Positions 52,401 to 62,548 of a DNA stretch of 64,000 nt are shown in pieces. Below the pieces are notes generated by a model. The model was not told the origin of the DNA, made no database searches, and saw only the letters and a list, made by a program, of their open reading frames with translations. Location: contig NC_080082.1 in assembly GCF_949987535.1 (NCBI RefSeq), positions 50,196,374 to 50,260,373 on the forward strand. The letters are read 5' to 3'. The stretch is from Balaenoptera acutorostrata. Lineage: Eukaryota; Chordata; Mammalia; Artiodactyla; Balaenopteridae. A program made the position numbers and the translations under genes. Each line of letters opens with the position of its first letter. The stretch's first letter is position 1.

Positions 52401-52412
52401 GAACGACCCTGA
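43486..52412 (+). CDS. APLP1: APLP1, amyloid beta precursor-like protein 1, complete (17 coding exons)
   Basis: Type I membrane protein of the APP family, mainly neuronal, cut by secretases and active at synapses. Coding exons: 43486-43614, 44520-44663, 45492-45624, 45833-45945, 46177-46310, 46421-46605, 47067-47197, 47574-47648, 48533-48691, 48770-48898, 49829-49928, 50966-51073, 51337-51360, 51551-51621, 51862-51924, 52056-52199, 52314-52412. Sum 1941 bases, 646 residues (human about 650). A leucine-rich signal peptide is followed by the Cys-rich E1 region (exons 2-5), an acidic Glu-rich stretch (exon 6), the helical E2 domain (exons 7-11), a membrane helix (about 577-599) and the tail motif GYENPTY (633-639) for endocytosis and adaptor binding. 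There is no Kunitz domain, as expected for APLP1, and the membrane region is not amyloid-beta-like. Exon 13 is a 24-base microexon. Confidence 0.97.
44680..45370. repeat. Degenerate GGCGTGGC-containing repeat, APLP1 intron 2
   Basis: Words such as 'gaggcgtggccagc', 'gggacgtggccaac', 'ggaggcgtggctatg', 'gatggcgtggctta', 'gggggcgtggccaa' recur through the intron. It looks like a decayed minisatellite; no exon is present. Confidence 0.5.
46917..47010. repeat. Short element with inverted ACTACATTTCCCATGATGC-like ends, APLP1 intron 6
   Basis: Left end 'gaaccacatttcgcatgatg' and right end (reverse complement) 'gaactgcatttcctagagcg' are imperfect inverted copies about 90 bases apart, both close to the ZNF143/THAP11-type word ACTACAATTCCCATGATGC. 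A similar pair lies at 62341-62428. Confidence 0.5.
48900..49825. repeat. Pyrimidine-rich decayed repeat filling APLP1 intron 10
   Basis: Variants of 'ccttgaccccacttcctgtcc' and 'ccctggaaccccttcct' recur about every 25-35 bases over nearly the whole intron. Purine-rich on the other strand. No gene. Confidence 0.6.
49975..50740 (+). mobile_element. MLT1-type LTR, interrupted, APLP1 intron 11
   Basis: The left part (49975-50033) begins like MLT1 ('tctattcctgtgtaacaaac', 'aacttagtggcttaaatcaa'). The right part (50335-50740) continues it ('tgggactctggcacaaatga', 'ttctattggttaaagcaagt', 'aagcatgaataccagaaagt'). The gap is the insertion at 50034-50334. Confidence 0.7.
50034..50334 (-). mobile_element. 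Retroposed transcript fragment inserted in the MLT1 LTR
   Basis: Read on the minus strand it ends with AATAAA (50089-50094) followed about 20 bases later by an A/G-rich tail (AAAAATAAAAAGAAAGAAAG type). It is flanked by a 17-base direct repeat at 50017-50033 and 50335-50351 with one difference. These are marks of an L1-driven cDNA insertion. Part of it ('agattctgattcaataggtg', 'gcatttttaacaaact') resembles a MER5-type repeat, so the source may have been a 3' UTR with such a repeat. Parent transcript unknown. Confidence 0.65.
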
Positions 52413-52740
52413 ACCAGCCCCCTCCACCCCTCTGGCTGAGCCCAGACCTTCCCTCTTCCTGGAGCCCCAGAACCCCAACTCCCAGCCTGGGGGAGGGGTC
52501 TTGAAAAAGTTCCTTTCACACCCTTTGTGAGGGGGCTGGAAGTTCTTATTTCCCCTGTCCAATTCCAAATTCCATCCCTAAGAAATCCCCAGGTATTCCC
52601 AGCTGCCTCCCCGCTTGGGACCTCCTCACTTTAATTTATTTTGTACATTAATGTATTGTTCCTTAAGGGGACCACCAGTTGGTCCCACTGTCTGTTGTTC
52701 CCTGGAATTCACCCTCCCACGTGTCCCCCACTAATATCCC

Positions 52741-52746
52741 AATAAA
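52741..52746 (+). promoter_or_regulatory. APLP1: APLP1 polyadenylation signal (AATAAA)
   Basis: Canonical AATAAA 329 bases past the APLP1 stop codon, in a C/T-rich 3' UTR. The likely transcript end is about 20 bases downstream. Confidence 0.85.
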
Positions 52747-53175
52747 GTCCTCTTCCCCACCAGGCCATCCTCTGTCTCTGTGGGGGAATCAGGGTGTAAT
52801 CAGCTCTGGACATTGGTGTGCAACCCCACCCAGACCTCCTTCACCTCTTTAAACTGTTGGAGAGATCTTTAAATCTGGGCGGGGCCTTGGGAAGGGGCGG
52901 GGTCCAGAGATCTAGGCTAGGCTCCCACCCAGGAGCTTTCCGTGGTACTGAACGGGCAGCCACTTCTAGGCCTGTATCAGCTGGGTTCCAGGCTGGACTC
53001 CAAGGAGGCTGGGCTCTAGCAAGTTTCCCCTGCCTCCCACTCGCCCTCATACACAGTCACATACAACATCCACCCCCAACCTGTGAACTCGATGAGGGAC
53101 AGGGAATCTTGAACCGCTCTTCCCATTCTTGAGTCTTAAGCCCTTCTGGGGGAGGTGATAAGAATCCCCTTGGAG

Positions 53176-53504
53176 GGCTTCCCTGGTGGCGCAGTGGTTG
53201 AGAATCTGCCTGCCAATGCAGGGGACATGGGTTCGAGCCCTGGTCTGGGAAGATCCTACATGCCGCGGAGCAACTAGGCCCGTGAGCCACAACTACTGAG
53301 CCTGCGTGTCTGGAGCCTGTGCTCCGCAACAAGAGAGGCCGCGATAGTGAGAGGCCCGCGCACCGCTATGAAGAGCGGCCCCCGCTTGCCGCAACTAGAG
53401 AAAGCCCTCGCACAGAAACAAAGACCCAACACAGCCAAAAATAAAAAAAAAAAAAAAAAAAAAAAAAAGCCCCTGTGGCACTGTGTGCTTTGAAAAAAAA
53501 AAAA
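53176..53504 (+). mobile_element. CHR-type SINE with two A-tails and a 24-base 3' extension
   Basis: Long-form SINE between perfect 16-base duplications (aagaatccccttggag) at 53160-53175 and 53505-53520. After its first A-run there are 24 non-SINE bases (53469-53492) and then a second A-run, all inside the duplications. So those 24 bases moved with the element. Confidence 0.9.
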
Positions 53505-53729
53505 AAGAATCCCCTTGGAGTGTGGCAATCCAACCGTGTGTCCCAGAGAGGGTTATGTGATGTCTGCAAGTGCATCCCATTTTGTGACATGTCAGAGTTG
53601 GCCCTCTACAGATACTGTTACCTGTCTGAAGAGGGTTGTTATGAGGATTAAAAGGAGTAATATTTGTTGGGACATTAGAATTGTGGCTGGCACTTTGCAA
53701 GTACCTGTTGGATAAATTCTAAAATGACA

Positions 53730-53985
53730 TGGCAGCAAACATTCATGTGGCACCCTGTGCCAGGCACTGCTCCAAGGGCTTTCACGCACTGGCACACTTA
53801 ATCATTATTTCTACCCCATGCAGTAGGTACTGTGACTAGCCTCGTTTATAGATTAGGAAATGGAGGCAAAGAGAAGTTACATCACATTCCCAAGGTCACC
53901 ACCTAGGAAGGGATGAAGCTAGGAATTCAACCCAGGAAACCTGGCTCCAGTGCCCGTACTCTAGGCCATTTTGCTAACCTCCTGC
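53730..53985 (-). mobile_element. MIR-family SINE, antisense
   Basis: Reversed MIR order: 'gtgccaggcactgctccaag', 'gattaggaaatggaggcaaa', 'cattcccaaggtcaccacct', 'gaattcaacccaggaaacct'. Confidence 0.75.
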
Positions 53986-53989
53986 CTAC

Positions 53990-55045
53990 TAATTCATGGC
54001 TGTCCCATATGGTGTTTGGGTTGCTCACTGCAAAATTTCAAGTGATACCATTCATCTCCTAGACATTGTAGATTTGCGTTTTTACCACCACTTCCCAGCA
54101 GATAGCGGTAGTGTGCCATGTTCTAACATCAGGATAGCACAATTTTCTGACAGATGGCTAAGGGAGGGAGCACGTGTTTTTAATTCTTCCAACGGACCGA
54201 TGAGCTCACAGTGATGAGCTCTACATAATATATACATGAATTATAGGTCATGTATATTAAATATAGACGTGGTAGGTATTGGGAGGAAGATGCCTACATG
54301 ATGCAAGTTGGATACAACACCACAGCTTTGTTAAGAACCCAGTTGGCAACATCATTCTGATACTGGCTTTACCATCAGGTATACTCGGACCATTCTAGTA
54401 GAAATCTATAACTAGCACCACAAGCAGGGGGAAAACTGCCTTTGTATTTTCACAGCCAAGGGTGATTAACAGGCTAACGATAGGTAAGGAGCTCCAAGCA
54501 GGTGGGATAGGAAATGAAAGGCCATTTTGCTCAATACGCTCAGTGCATGATTCCCTAATAATATTTGCATTCTAATGGCAATACTTAGAGTAATTAGTTT
54601 AAACACACTGTTTTTTTTGAAATTCCAGCAGGAAAAATAACTTTACTATTGCTCATTTGATGCTCTTGTGCCCCTAAACCACTCTTCTTTTCCCATTGAA
54701 TACGATTTAATTCTTCTTTTTGTAAAGCAAAGTTTCCTAGAGACGTGTTATCACGTTAGGGGTGTGTGTGTGTGTGTGTGTGCTGATACATGTCGGGACA
54801 CACATCTTATATGTCAACAGAATCTAAGATGCCATCAAAAATAAGAAATACCATTATTTTATGCACCACAAAGGAAAAATACGCAGACATTAAACAATGC
54901 CACATAATTGTAAGATGAATTCCAATTAAGTTCTTCCTAGATTTAATGAAATACAACATACTATTATGAATTCTTCATGGGTCAGCTGCCACTACGTGAG
55001 TACACACAGAAGAGCACACTCATGCTGGTCCGAGGCAGCTGATGT
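53990..55045. other. APLP1-NFKBID intergenic, no recognised gene
   Basis: AT-rich sequence with a short (GT)n run at about 54763-54781. I recognise no gene or named repeat. Confidence 0.4.
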
Positions 55046-55049
55046 GGGA

Positions 55050-55430
55050 GACTTGTGCTGGCACCACCAATAACTCCACCTCCCAATATTCTTGTTCTAG
55101 TGCAGTACCTTCCTCCCCACTGATTCTGGGCTTGGCCACATGACTGACTTTGACCAGTGGGGTATCAGCAGGCATGATGCAAGCAGGGGTTTTTTCTCTT
55201 GGAATATTCCCTCTTGGAGCTACTGCGTGAGATCAGATCGTTCTACCCTCCTGGAGGGACCACAGGGAGAGGGATGCTCGGCTCACTCTCAGAAGTTCCA
55301 GCCGTCTCAGCTGAGCTATCAGACATGTGAGTGCTGTTGTCCAGGCCAATCGGGCCTCCAGCTGACGGCAGCCACGTGTGTGACCAAAGCAAGATAGCAG
55401 AACTGCCCAGCTCAGCCCAGCCCAGATTGC
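55050..55430 (+). mobile_element. Unclassified old repeat
   Basis: Phrases like those in 15255-15725 and 17765-18160 ('cttggccacatgactgactt', 'ccagtggggtatcagcagg', 'cagctgagctatcagacatg'). Family not named. Confidence 0.4.
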
Positions 55431-55457
55431 AGAATCACGAACAAAAAAAGTGGTGGT

Positions 55458-55803
55458 GGACTTCCTTGGTGGTGCAGTGGTTAAGAATCCGCCTGGCAAT
55501 GCAGGGGACACGGGTTGGAGCCCTGGCCCAGGAAGATCCCACAGACCGCGGAGCAACTAAGCCCGTGCGCCACAACTACTGAACCTGCGCTCTAGAGCCC
55601 ACGAGCCACAACTACTGAAGCCCGCGTGCCACAACTACGAAAGCTTGCATGCCTGGAGCCCGTGCTCCGCAACAGAGAAGCCACTGCAAAGAAGCCCGCG
55701 CACCACAACGAAGAGTAGCCCCCGCTCGCCACAACTAGAGAAAGACTGCGCACAGCAACGAAGACCCTACGCAACCAAAAATAAATAAATAAATTTATCA
55801 AAA
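55458..55803 (+). mobile_element. CHR-type SINE, long form, with target-site duplication
   Basis: Full copy from 'gacttccttggtggtgcagt' to an AAATAAATAAAT tail, flanked by the 17-base repeat aacaaaaaaagtggtgg at 55440-55456 and 55804-55820. The boundary is ambiguous by one base. Confidence 0.9.
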
Positions 55804-55829
55804 AACAAAAAAAGTGGTGGTTGTTTTAA

Positions 55830-56600
55830 GCCTTAAGTTTTGGGGTAGAGACACTGGCACATGCCCTGAAATGTGCTTGGTTTGTTGTCCGTGAGAGGCT
55901 CCAAGCAGTGGGGGCTACCGTGTGTCAGAGGGCTTTCTGGAGCGACAAGACTGGGACGGAGGACAGAGCAGAGGCTGTGGGGCAGAGGTACAAGGGGGCA
56001 TTGTGGAGGTCTTCTGTCTTTAGTTTGGGTTTCTACGGAAGCAGAGGCTGAGGCAAGGATTTGAGGACAAGATTACCTGCAAGGGGTGGGGAACATTGAT
56101 AGGGGAGGCGGGAAGGGACCCAGAAAAGGGAAAGCTGCCAAGAAAGGGTACGTTATCAAGCCAGAAGCACGGTGGAGAACAGGAGCTTCATTCCACTGGG
56201 GAGCTTTGAGAGCCCGTGTAGAACACACACTTGCCAGTTATCCCCACGGAGGCAGGGGACCTGGAGTATTTATATACCGTCTCCCTTCAGTCAGTCACTG
56301 GTTGAGAGCTGTTCGAGTGGGAAGAGGCATGATCCTCCTGGCATGGAAGCCTTGCCACACTCATACCCAAGGCAAAGCGGGCACCAGTGGTCTGAGAACG
56401 CCCACAGGCAGAGTCACGTGCTGGCCCTGGCAGTGAGACCACCAGGTGCTGACAGGGTGAGGGGGACAGGATATGGACTTGGCACCCGCCGTGTCTGCTA
56501 CAACCCCCCACCCAGACACATTCACCCAAACACGGCTCCTCAGCCACTTCCCTGCACCAATGATAAGAGATTAGACAGTAACGGTTCTAGTCCAAACTGA
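55830..56600. other. Intergenic, no recognised gene
   Basis: Moderately GC-rich spacer before the NFKBID 3' end. No gene or named repeat recognised. Confidence 0.4.
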
Positions 56601-56601
56601 G

Positions 56602-56607
56602 TTTAAT
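56602..56607 (-). promoter_or_regulatory. NFKBID: Candidate NFKBID polyadenylation signal (ATTAAA)
   Basis: ATTAAA variant on the minus strand about 550 bases past the stop codon. Another ATTAAA lies at 57028-57033, only 124 bases past it. Either or both may be used. Confidence 0.4.
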
Positions 56608-57027
56608 CAAGAGTTTCAGATAGGGGAGGGATTCACTAGAAATACTGAGGTCTGGGTCAGGGGCCTGGTTGTGTTCTGACTTAAAGCAGTAGGACCCAGG
56701 GGACTCTAATCGAGAGTCCTTCCTACGTCTCAGGGTTAAGGACCTGAAGGGGGTGGATCCTGGGGAGGTCAGGGGTCATCTTAGGAGCTCTACTAGGATG
56801 GTACCGGAAGCTGTTTTGGCGTACTCCAAGTACCATATGGGGAGTTACATCTGGACCCCAAAAGATCCTGGTGGGGAAAGGGTTGGGGGTCCAGTGTGTT
56901 TCACAGAAACAATCAAGGGGCCTCGATTTCACAGAAATCATCAAGGGGGCTCCTTGTGGGTGGGGGAAGGGTATCATACCACCCCAAATATTGGGGACTG
57001 TTTACCCGCCAACAGCCATTTTGGGGT

Positions 57028-57033
57028 TTTAAT
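57028..57033 (-). promoter_or_regulatory. NFKBID: Second candidate NFKBID polyadenylation signal (ATTAAA)
   Basis: Minus-strand ATTAAA close to the stop codon; see the entry at 56602. Confidence 0.35.
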
Positions 57034-57156
57034 GTAAGACCCCGATGGCAGGACATTATGCACATACATTATCACGGATTTGCAACATTAGCATACGCTG
57101 GCTGTCCCACAGGACGGTGGGGACTGGAAAATCAGTCCAGGTTCTGGGTCTGAGTC

Positions 57157-60100
57157 CTAAGAGGACAGGCCTGGGGGTGCCACACGGCTCCTCTTCAGTA
57201 GCTGCCGGAGCTGTGGACAAGACAAGAGGGGGAGAAGCTTGAGAGGTTGCAAGGAGAACAAGCACACCCTGTGAAGTTGGGGGTCAGAGAGAAGTGAGTC
57301 GGGTCAGTTGGGTTTGAAGGTCAGAGGTTCTGAGTCAAGATGCGGGGCTGGGGAGGAAGGCTCGTTCACACAATGAATCAAGGATCCCGAGCAAAGGTGT
57401 TGCTGGCCGGGGGTTCCCACCTTGGGACTGGCATTGAGGACTGGGAGTCAAAGGGGAGAAGCAAGGGGCCAGAGTCACATTTGGGGGTCAGAAGTCCCAC
57501 TCTGAGGTCAGGACTAAAAGTCAGGGGGCTGGAGGTCATACTTGGGGATCAAAGGTCACACCTTGAGGTCAGGATTCAGGGTTGAAAGTAGAGGTCACAC
57601 TCTGAGGTCAGGGTGGAAACAGAGGTCAGGAGGAGTCACCATTATCAGGCAAGGGAGCAAACACTGAGGTCCAGGGTCATTTTTTTTTTTTTTTTGGCCG
57701 TGCCACACGGCATGTGAGATCTTAAGTTCCCCAACCAGGGATGGAACCCATGCCCCTCGCAGTGGAAGCGTGGAGTCTTAACCGCTGGACCACCAGGGAA
57801 GTCCCTCAAGGTCACATTTTGAAGTCAGAGTTGGATAAGGGTCAAGGTCACCTTCTGAGATTACAAGTCACCCTCTACAGTCAGGAATGATGGGGTCGGG
57901 GGTGCACCCTGCAGTCGGGGTGGGCTCAGTGCTCACCCCCTCGGGGCCCGGCCCGGGCCGTAGCAGGTGGACAGGCTGCTCGTTCTCCAGGTTGCGCAAC
58001 GTTGGATCCGCCCCAGCTGCCAGCAGGCGCCGCACAATGGCCTCCTGGGCCGGCCCAGGGGGCAGGGCGGCCGCCATGTGGAGGGCTGTGTTCCCGTGGG
58101 CCTGGGGACGGTGAGGGGGCCCTGATGAAGACGCAGGCTCAGCTGGCCTGGGCCCTCGATGGTGCGCTTCATATTCCGTCACACCCAGGTCGCACATGTC
58201 CCTCCTCACATCCCCCAGAAGCCCCCTCCAGGGCCACATTCCACACACCCCTCTAGGCCCTACACGTGCCCCGTCCACGTCCCACACAGTGGCCCCTCCA
58301 CAGCCACAGCCCGCGGGACTCCCAACATCCCACTGCCCGCTCTCTGCCACGTCTCACCCAATCTGCACATTCCAGCCTAGGCCCCTACCTTCATGTTGAC
58401 AAAGGCCCGCAGGTCTCCCCGTGGCAGCGCCAGCAGCAGCTGAACCAGGGTCGGGTTGGCAGCCTGCACAGCCAAGTGCAGAACTGTCTTGTTGCTCTTG
58501 ATCTCCTGTGAGGAGGGGAACGGCAGAGGTCAGGCCAGTCCTCTCACCCAAGCCTCCACCCATGGAACCCAAGCGCCTTTAGACACCCTGTCTCTCTTTG
58601 TCAAGCACCCAGGAGTGCCTTATACAGTTGTATGTGCTGTGCACTCTACAGGAATACCAGATTTAAGGGGGTGCCATTCAGATCATACACATCACCGAAC
58701 GGTACATTTATTAAGACAATTTTCCAGCCCAAGTATCTTTGAGAAAAAGATTTCTTTTCTATTCCCCCAAAGGAGCTCTCCGGACTAGCAGCCGCCCTGG
58801 CCAGCCCACATTCTATTAAACACAGTAAAATGCGCCCACATCCCACATGGACTGTATTTTATCTATAAGGATGGGAACTGAGCAGCCTTCCTCAGTGGAC
58901 TACCTAAGCCTGTATCTACTTCCATACCGAACTGTTCTCTTCATATTTGGAAGCAAATAAAGACATTTTCCACAATGAAACTTTACTATGTGCCTTTAAA
59001 GAATTTGTAATGATAATAAACATTAAAAATTTTGTGTTTAGACATAGAAAATAAACTTACGGTTACCAAAGGGGAAAGGGGATGGGGGAGGATAAATTAG
59101 GAGTTTGGGATTAGCAGATACAAACTACTACATGTAAAACAGATAAACAACAAGGTCTTACTGTATAGCACAGGGAACTAGATTCAATATCCTGTAATAA
59201 TCCATAACAGAAAAGAATATGAAAAAGAATATGTGTATATGTGTACAACTGAATCACTCTGCTGTACACCAGAAACTAACACAACACTGTAAATCAACTA
59301 TACTTCAATTTTTTAAAAGATTGTGGGTTTATATAGGGCAAAACAACCTAGCTGGCTCATCAAAAAAAATTATGAAGAGAAAACTCTAAAGGAGGGGAAG
59401 CTCTAAATTAAGAGCTTAAAAGGACATATCACTGCAATGTGTGGGCTTTATTTGGATCCTAGTTTTTTTTTCATTTTCTTTTTTAAATGAAAAAAATAAA
59501 TGTATGTCACTTTAGAGTCAAATAAAAATTTGAACACAGGATATTTGATATTATGAGACTGTTAATTTTTTTTAAGGTGGAATAAAGGTACTGAGGTTAA
59601 CAACAGTTCTTGTCTTCTAAAGACAAATATTTATGGGTAAAACTGTAAGCTGGGATTTGCTTAAAAATAATACAGGAGAAGTGGATGGGAAAGGACTGGC
59701 TATGAGTTGCTGGTTATTTATGTTGGGTACATGGAGTTCATTATACTATTTTCTGTACTTTACCTATGTTCAAAATTCTTAAACTAAAATTTAAAAATCC
59801 AAAACAATGAGTAGATGTTTAATTCTCTCAGCCAGCCTTTGAAGGAGCTACTGTCAGGAAGGAGGAGACTATATGTATTCACAGCTGGATTCTGGGGTCA
59901 GGCCACCTGGGCTCAAATCCCCTCTCTGACACTCACAAGGTATAAGATTTTTGAGTCTTTGAGCCTCAGTTTCCTTATTAGTGAAAGACAGAAAGTAATA
60001 ATAGTATACACATCAAAGTGTGTTTGTGAGGATTCAATTAGCTAATCCATGAAACTTAGTGTTTGATGAATAGTAAGTGCTTGGTAAATATAAGTTAAGA

Positions 60101-62548
60101 TCAGTATTATTCCCAGTTGACAACTGGGACACAGAGAAGTGAAGTCACATGTTCAAGGTCACACAGCTGGGAAGAGGCAAGTCAGCATTTGTTTCGAGCC
60201 CCTGGATATCCAGGCGCCCCCATCCCACGTGCCCTCCTGGAGGCCAGCTGCCCACTGCCCAGCTCACCTGGCTGGTATGATCAGCACCCATGTGCAGCAA
60301 CATCTTGACGCAAGCCAGCCTGTCTTGGGCCTGGGTACTCAGTACTGGGGGATATAGGTCGGGTGGGTGCATAGCAACGTTGAGGGCCAGGATGGCTGTG
60401 TGGAGAGGGGTGAGGCCTGCAGAGTAGAGACAGTGAGGACTCTACATCTGGAGCACCGACCCCACCCAGCCCCACCAGCCCCACCCACCCTGCCCACCAC
60501 CCGACTTACCCTCGAAGTCTCTGGCTTCGATGTCAACTCGAACCCCTGAGTTAATCACAGCCTGGGAGGAGGAGGACGTAGAGAGCTGGATTAGGGTCTC
60601 CCCAGGCCTCCTAGCCCTGAAAGCCAGGATCTAGGCAATCAGTCTATCCCATTCATCCCACCTGCCAGGTGAACATACCGAGAGAACTCTTGGGAGCCCA
60701 TATGTAGCAGCCACGTGTAAGACAGAACGCCCTTGATGGTCAGTGGTGTTGGGTTCCGCTCCCAGGTTCAGTAGATCCTCCACAATCAGGGGCTGGTTGG
60801 CAGCAGCAGCCACCAGAAGAGGGGTCTGCAGGAGTCAGGAAAGGTCAGTCTGGGCCTCCAGTACCCTCCCCTCTGAAAACCAGGAATCCAGGCCTCCAGA
60901 CCCTCTGCCCTCAGATCCAGGAGTCCAGGCCCTCAGTCCTCACCTTGCCCTTATGCTCACGAATGTCCAGATGTCTGTACACTTGGAGCATCTCAGCTGC
61001 GGCGTACGCGGCCCAGCGCAACCCTCGAGCCGCAAACAGGTGCAGGAGCCTGAGGATAGGTGGAAGGCAGCAATGAGCACAGCACCCCAGCTGAACAGGG
61101 GAGCCTGCAGATTCCATCCCCTGTACTCACGTGTCTCCCTCCTCATCCTGGGCCAGCAGCTTTTGTGGCCCCAAAGCCAGCATGTGAGCACGGGCAGTGT
61201 CCAGGGATGGTCCGTTGACCACAGGAGGCAACTGTGGGGGTCCTGAAGGGAGTCCAGAACCTCTCCAAGATCCTGCCTGTGGCAGGGAAGGTTCTGCATA
61301 GGGCCGAGTATCCAGGGGGTCCTGAAGGGTACAGGTGATGGGGAGAGCCAGTCAGCTGAGAATTCCCTCTTTCTACCACACACACATACACGTACAGAGC
61401 GCCAGGCAGAGTGGGTGGGCGTCCCATCTGTGCCAAGTGACCTTGGACCTTTGGGCCTCAGTTTTGCCCATCTGAGGAATGGGATCCTAACCCAGCCCCA
61501 GACATCTCAGAATGCTACATAAGGGCAACTGGAAATCTTAGGAGCCCTTCAGCACCCAGTTCCCATTCTGTATCTCACCTCCATCCCCAGGGGAAATGAA
61601 CACGGCCGCCCTGGGTCCGAGTGTGAGTAGAAGTCAGGAGTCAGGAAACCTTCAGCAGCAGAAGCAGGGTAAGAGTAGGGCCTGTCCGTGTAGGCAGCAT
61701 GCGTGTTGGGGTCCCAGTCTGGAAAGCCCATGGGGGGTGCCAGGCTGCCAAGTCCAGAACCCACAGTCTCCTGGTGTGCTGGGAAGTGAGTATGGCCTGC
61801 ATGTGAGAGGAGGAGCAGGGGCAGGCCTGGTTACCAGAGTTAGGGGAAGTCACAGCCCAGACAGGACCTGTGTGAGGGCCTGGAGTCCCCAAGGTACTGA
61901 AAGCTAGTACTTCTGGGGCACCAAGGGGCTGGAAGCTTGGACTTTTGGGACCTAAATGCCTGGGACACTGAGGGGTTGAGGGCCTAGATTCCAGGCTGGG
62001 AGCCTGGGCCCCTGAAGGACTATGTGCACAGACTACTGGGCTCCAGAGAATCTGGTTCTACTCTGCAGGTCTCAGCAAGAATGAGGGCCTAACTCCTAAG
62101 TTCCTGAAAGTTCTAAGAGTTGGGATGTTTGAGTCCCTGAGGGAAGCTGGGGCTAGGAGCTGAGGGAACCAGGTGAGTTTCCAGACCTACCAGCTTCACC
62201 CTCATTCACAGATGGGGTCAGCGGCTGGGCCAGGGGAGCCAGGAACTGTCCCTGTAGAGGCATAAGCAAAAAGAAACAAGGGTGAATTTATCTGGCAGAT
62301 TCCTCAGCATCCATTCCCCACCTACAGGGCATCTAAGTCAGGACTACGTCTCTCATCAGCCCCGAGGGCCCAGCAAGGCAGCAAGTCCTTGCCCAACAGG
62401 ACATGGCCTCATGGGAGTTGCAGTTTACAGCGCTTCATGGGCCTCACCGGTAGCCCACCAGCGTCAGGCTGCTGCTGGCGGCGCCTTTGTTCTTCTAGGA
62501 GCTTCTTCACCGTCTGTGATGGGCAGTGGCTGCGCTCATTCCGGCTCA
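57157..62548 (-). CDS. NFKBID: NFKBID (IkappaBNS), nuclear IkappaB protein (11 coding exons recognised)
   Basis: Atypical nuclear IkappaB that binds NF-kappaB (p50) on DNA and tunes inflammatory and B-cell genes. Minus-strand exons: 62448-62548, 62191-62251, 61579-61796, 61131-61321, 60944-61049, 60679-60825, 60510-60561, 60268-60416, 58389-58505, 57937-58101, 57157-57210, all in phase with GT-AG introns. A short form starting at the ATG at 61584 has 328 residues and matches the classic protein start (MEDPLDTRPY). A longer frame runs upstream through three exons and is still open at 62548, so the long-form start lies in an exon I could not fix. The ankyrin repeats begin near DEEGDTLLHLFAARG and include GKTPLLVAAA, GRSVLHVAA, NKTVLHLAV and GNTALHMAAAL. 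The C-terminus ends KRSRVAPPGLSS. No lesion seen. Confidence 0.95.
57310..57870. repeat. NFKBID: Array of AGGTCA words in NFKBID last intron
   Basis: AGGTCA occurs at 57505, 57533, 57553, 57566, 57592, 57605, 57623 and at further sites near 57318, 57809 and 57844. Part of it has a 13-base period. It is a decayed short tandem repeat that happens to spell nuclear-receptor half-sites. Confidence 0.7.
57680..57804 (-). mobile_element. CHR-type SINE, short form, antisense, inside the AGGTCA array
   Basis: Poly-T tail, 'ggccgtgccacacggcatgt', then 'gaccaccagggaagtccc'. It lies within the last intron of NFKBID in the sense orientation of that gene. Confidence 0.9.
58600..58990 (+). other. Unidentified segment with AATAAA, NFKBID intron
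   Basis: Contains AATAAA at 58957-58962 on the plus strand, inside an intron of the minus-strand gene, with 3'-UTR-like text upstream but no A-tail or duplication. It could be a decayed repeat or retrocopy. I cannot tell. Confidence 0.3.
59050..59320 (+). mobile_element. Cetartiodactyl L1 3' end, sense
   Basis: 'aaactactacatgtaaaaca', 'aaggtcttactgtatagcac', 'actgtaaatcaactatactt', then an A-rich end. Same region as 4500-5035 in the other orientation. Confidence 0.85.
59470..59815 (+). mobile_element. Old L1 3'-end-like fragment
   Basis: Phrases of an old L1 3' UTR: 'tatgagactgttaatttttt', 'gggatttgcttaaaaataat', 'gtacatggagttcattatac'. Confidence 0.55.
59880..60110 (+). mobile_element. MIR-family SINE, NFKBID intron
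   Basis: Sense MIR: 'cctgggctcaaatcccctct', 'gagcctcagtttccttatta', 'tttgtgaggattcaattagc', 'atagtaagtgcttggtaaat'. Confidence 0.85.
62341..62428. repeat. Short element with inverted ACTACA...TCCCAT ends, NFKBID intron
   Basis: Left end 'actacgtctctcatcagccc' on plus and right end 'aactgcaactcccatgaggc' on minus face each other about 60-80 bases apart. Same layout as 46917-47010. Confidence 0.5.
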
